64,000 nucleotides of DNA from JAHEEL01 sp964195515. Lineage in GTDB: Bacteria; Actinomycetota; Acidimicrobiia; Spongiisociales; UBA5794. The stretch covers positions 1 through 64,000 of the forward strand of contig CAXMQO010000041.1 of assembly GCA_964195515.1 (NCBI GenBank). The letters run 5' to 3'. The notes beneath the pieces were generated by a model. That model had not been told where the DNA came from. It did not search any database and was given only the letters and a program-made list of their open reading frames with translations. This document shows positions 62,500 to 64,000 of this stretch, piece by piece. Position 1 is the stretch's first letter. Each line of letters begins with the position of its first letter. A program made the translations under genes and the position numbers.

Positions 62500-63432
62500 T
62501 CAAGAGGTGTGATTGACCAATGTCTCGGTGGCAGACGCGATGTCATCGTGGATCTGGGCAAGCAGAGCATCGACCGAATCGAATCGGATCTCGTCGCGGA
62601 TCCGTGCGACGAATTTGATGCTGAGGTGCTTGCCGTAGAGATCTCGATCGAATTCGAGGACGTGGACCTCGAGGACTTCATCATTCCCACCGAACGTGGG
62701 GCGGATTCCGAGATTGGCGACCGCCGGATGGTCGACGCCGTCGATGACCGCGATTGCGGCATACACGCCGTGACGAGGAACCGTAAGCATCGCAGGGAAC
62801 GACAAGTTCGCCGTGGGGACCCCGATCTGTCTTCCACGTCCATCACCCGGAACGACGACTCCTTCGAGATCGTACGATCGTCCGAGCATCTTCGCCGCCC
62901 GCTCAACGTCCCCAACGCTCAGAGCCTCTCTGATCGTGGTTGACCGAATCTCCGTACCGTCGTCGCACGCGATGTCGATCACCTCGACCCGGAATCCGTA
63001 CCGCCGCCCAAGCTCGGCGAGTGTCTCGGTGCTCCCGGCGGCGCCTCGACCAAATCGGAATCCGACGCCAACAACGACGAATCGTGCGTTCAGACCTTCG
63101 ACCAGGAACCGGCGAACGAAGTCCTCCGACGACATGATTCGCATCTCTTCGTTGAAGCCCAACACGGCAATCCGATCGATGCCGGTATCTTCGAAGAGAT
63201 CGAAGCGACGCTTGAGTGTGCTCAGGCGCGAGGGGGCACCGTTCGGCGACAGCAGACTTGCGGGATGGGTGCCGAATGTCATCGCTACCCTGGTGAGATT
63301 CGTGTCGACGTCGTCGAGCGATTCGAGAACGCGTCGGTGCCCGAGGTGCACCCCGTCGAACACGCCGATCGCGATCGCCGAGCCGTCCGACGGTGCATCC
63401 CACCCGGATGGGTCGCCCTGATAGATGATCAT
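62500..63432 (-). CDS. ribF: Bifunctional riboflavin kinase/FAD synthetase
   Basis: 310 residues from ATG 63432. FMN adenylyltransferase motifs G-V-F-D-G-V-H-L-G-H and R-S-T-T-I-R (N-terminal) precede the kinase domain with G-R-x-I-G-V-P-T-A-N-L and the E-V-H-V-L-E-F segment. It makes FMN and FAD. Its start overlaps the truB stop (ATGA). Confidence 0.94.
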   Translation of the reverse strand: MIIYQGDPSGWDAPSDGSAIAIGVFDGVHLGHRRVLESLDDVDTNLTRVAMTFGTHPASLLSPNGAPSRLSTLKRRFDLFEDTGIDRIAVLGFNEEMRIMSSEDFVRRFLVEGLNARFVVVGVGFRFGRGAAGSTETLAELGRRYGFRVEVIDIACDDGTEIRSTTIREALSVGDVERAAKMLGRSYDLEGVVVPGDGRGRQIGVPTANLSFPAMLTVPRHGVYAAIAVIDGVDHPAVANLGIRPTFGGNDEVLEVHVLEFDRDLYGKHLSIKFVARIRDEIRFDSVDALLAQIHDDIASATETLVNHTS

Positions 63433-64000
63433 GCGGTGACGACTTCCGGCTTCACCAACGGCCCATCGATCCGGTAGACACCGAGCAGCACACCGTCGGC
63501 GAGCAGACGAACAAATCCTTGAATCGTTCCGTCGCCGCCGTCCAGGAGCATGGCCGTCGGCATGGCCACACCGTTCCGGATCCCAGCGATGTAGGACGAT
63601 TCGACCTCGATGCCGGGGATTTCGGAGAGCGCGGTAGCGGGATCGAGGACAAGGGACTCGACTGCTTCGTCGGCCGCGGCCTCCGCGATCTGGTCGACGC
63701 ACACTGCATCGGCAACGCCCAGGGTCCCGTTTCGCACTCTCCGGAGTTTCGTCAGGTGGGCCCGGCCCCCGAGTGCTCTTGCGAGATCGTCGGCAAGCGT
63801 CCGTACGTAGGTGCCGGTACTGCAGACCACGTCGAACGAAACTTCCGGGTAGTCGGACGGTGCCAGATCGGTGAAGACGAGAGAGTAGATCTCGACCTGG
63901 CGGGCTTCGCGCTCGACGACCTGACCGGCTCGCGCCAGTTCGTACAGGCGCTTCCCTTCGACCTTCCTCGCCGACACCATGGGAGGGATCTGAAGAATCG
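63429..64000 (-). CDS. truB: tRNA pseudouridine-55 synthase TruB, N-terminus outside the window
   Basis: About 190 C-terminal residues are visible; the frame runs off the right edge. It reads I-L-Q-I-P-P-M-V-S-A-R-K-V-E-G-K-R-L-Y-E, the TruB block after the catalytic Asp, then C-S-T-G-T-Y-V-R-T-L and a PUA-like C-terminus. The catalytic Asp itself is beyond the edge. It isomerises U55 in the tRNA T-loop. Confidence 0.94.
   Translation of the reverse strand, partial: ILQIPPMVSARKVEGKRLYELARAGQVVEREARQVEIYSLVFTDLAPSDYPEVSFDVVCSTGTYVRTLADDLARALGGRAHLTKLRRVRNGTLGVADAVCVDQIAEAAADEAVESLVLDPATALSEIPGIEVESSYIAGIRNGVAMPTAMLLDGGDGTIQGFVRLLADGVLLGVYRIDGPLVKPEVVTA

Noticed and set aside
1..64000. CRISPR arrays, tRNA genes, rRNA, IS elements, prophage
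   Set aside because: No regular spacer-repeat series, no cloverleaf with T-loop GTTCGANTC in a gap, no transposase or integrase motifs seen.

Overview
The window looks like a chromosomal segment of a high-GC actinobacterium (Actinomycetota). An Acidimicrobiia-like or other deep-branching lineage is my inference, not something the sequence proves. Supporting points are the GC-rich coding bias with frequent GTG starts, two LexA boxes of the Gram-positive/actinobacterial type TCGAAC-N4-GTTCGA, an ImuA'-ImuB-DnaE2 mutagenesis set, and families common in actinobacteria (DUF4032, TIGR03084, YhhN, LCP). Genes lie on both strands, are packed tightly and often overlap by 4 bp (ATGA/GTGA). I found no CRISPR array, tRNA, rRNA, IS element or prophage.

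Layout. 0-11 kb: membrane proteins, an APC/SLC12-type transporter, a methyltransferase and ArfB, then a CobT-like VWA protein with a MoxR/CobS-like AAA protein and YajQ. 11-17 kb: AsnA, GNAT, HAD phosphatase, and a LOG-TIGR03084-BtpA operon. 17-19.6 kb: a sparse stretch of small genes that holds the most unusual item, a DUF411 metal-binding protein whose frame is interrupted by one TGA exactly where the family has the first Cys of its C-G-C-C motif. This is a candidate selenoprotein. 19.6-34 kb: housekeeping and metabolic genes (DUF971, DUF4032, SDR, flavin reductase, Usp, three overlapping lipoproteins, LplA-like, DUF2652-SRPBCC, an AroQ-hydrolase fusion, aminotransferase, amidase, ferritin, YhhN, SixA, threonine aldolase). 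34-46 kb: SOS-regulated dnaE2 carrying an in-frame repeat-like insertion, an ACT protein, an LCP protein with an acidic Ca-binding-like insert, YchF, SGNH hydrolase, uridine kinase, a decayed oxidoreductase fragment, and an operon of a 39-aa ORF, a ribbon-helix-helix-like regulator and a DUF4097 protein behind a promoter with an overlapping palindrome. 46.4-50.8 kb: a TPP riboswitch controlling thiamine pyrophosphokinase plus a ThiBPQ-type ABC importer. 51-58 kb: isochorismatase-SDR pair, YcaQ, PlsC, and SOS-regulated imuA'-imuB divergent from dodecin. 58-64 kb, minus strand: the conserved truB-ribF-(hydrolase)-rpsO-pnp cluster, with truB cut by the window edge.

Coherent modules: (1) SOS mutagenesis, where imuA'-imuB and dnaE2 are 18 kb apart but each has a 16-bp palindromic LexA box; (2) thiamine salvage under one riboswitch; (3) translation and RNA turnover (truB, rpsO, pnp, arfB); (4) the VWA/AAA chaperone-like pair, in which the AAA protein has degenerate Walker motifs.
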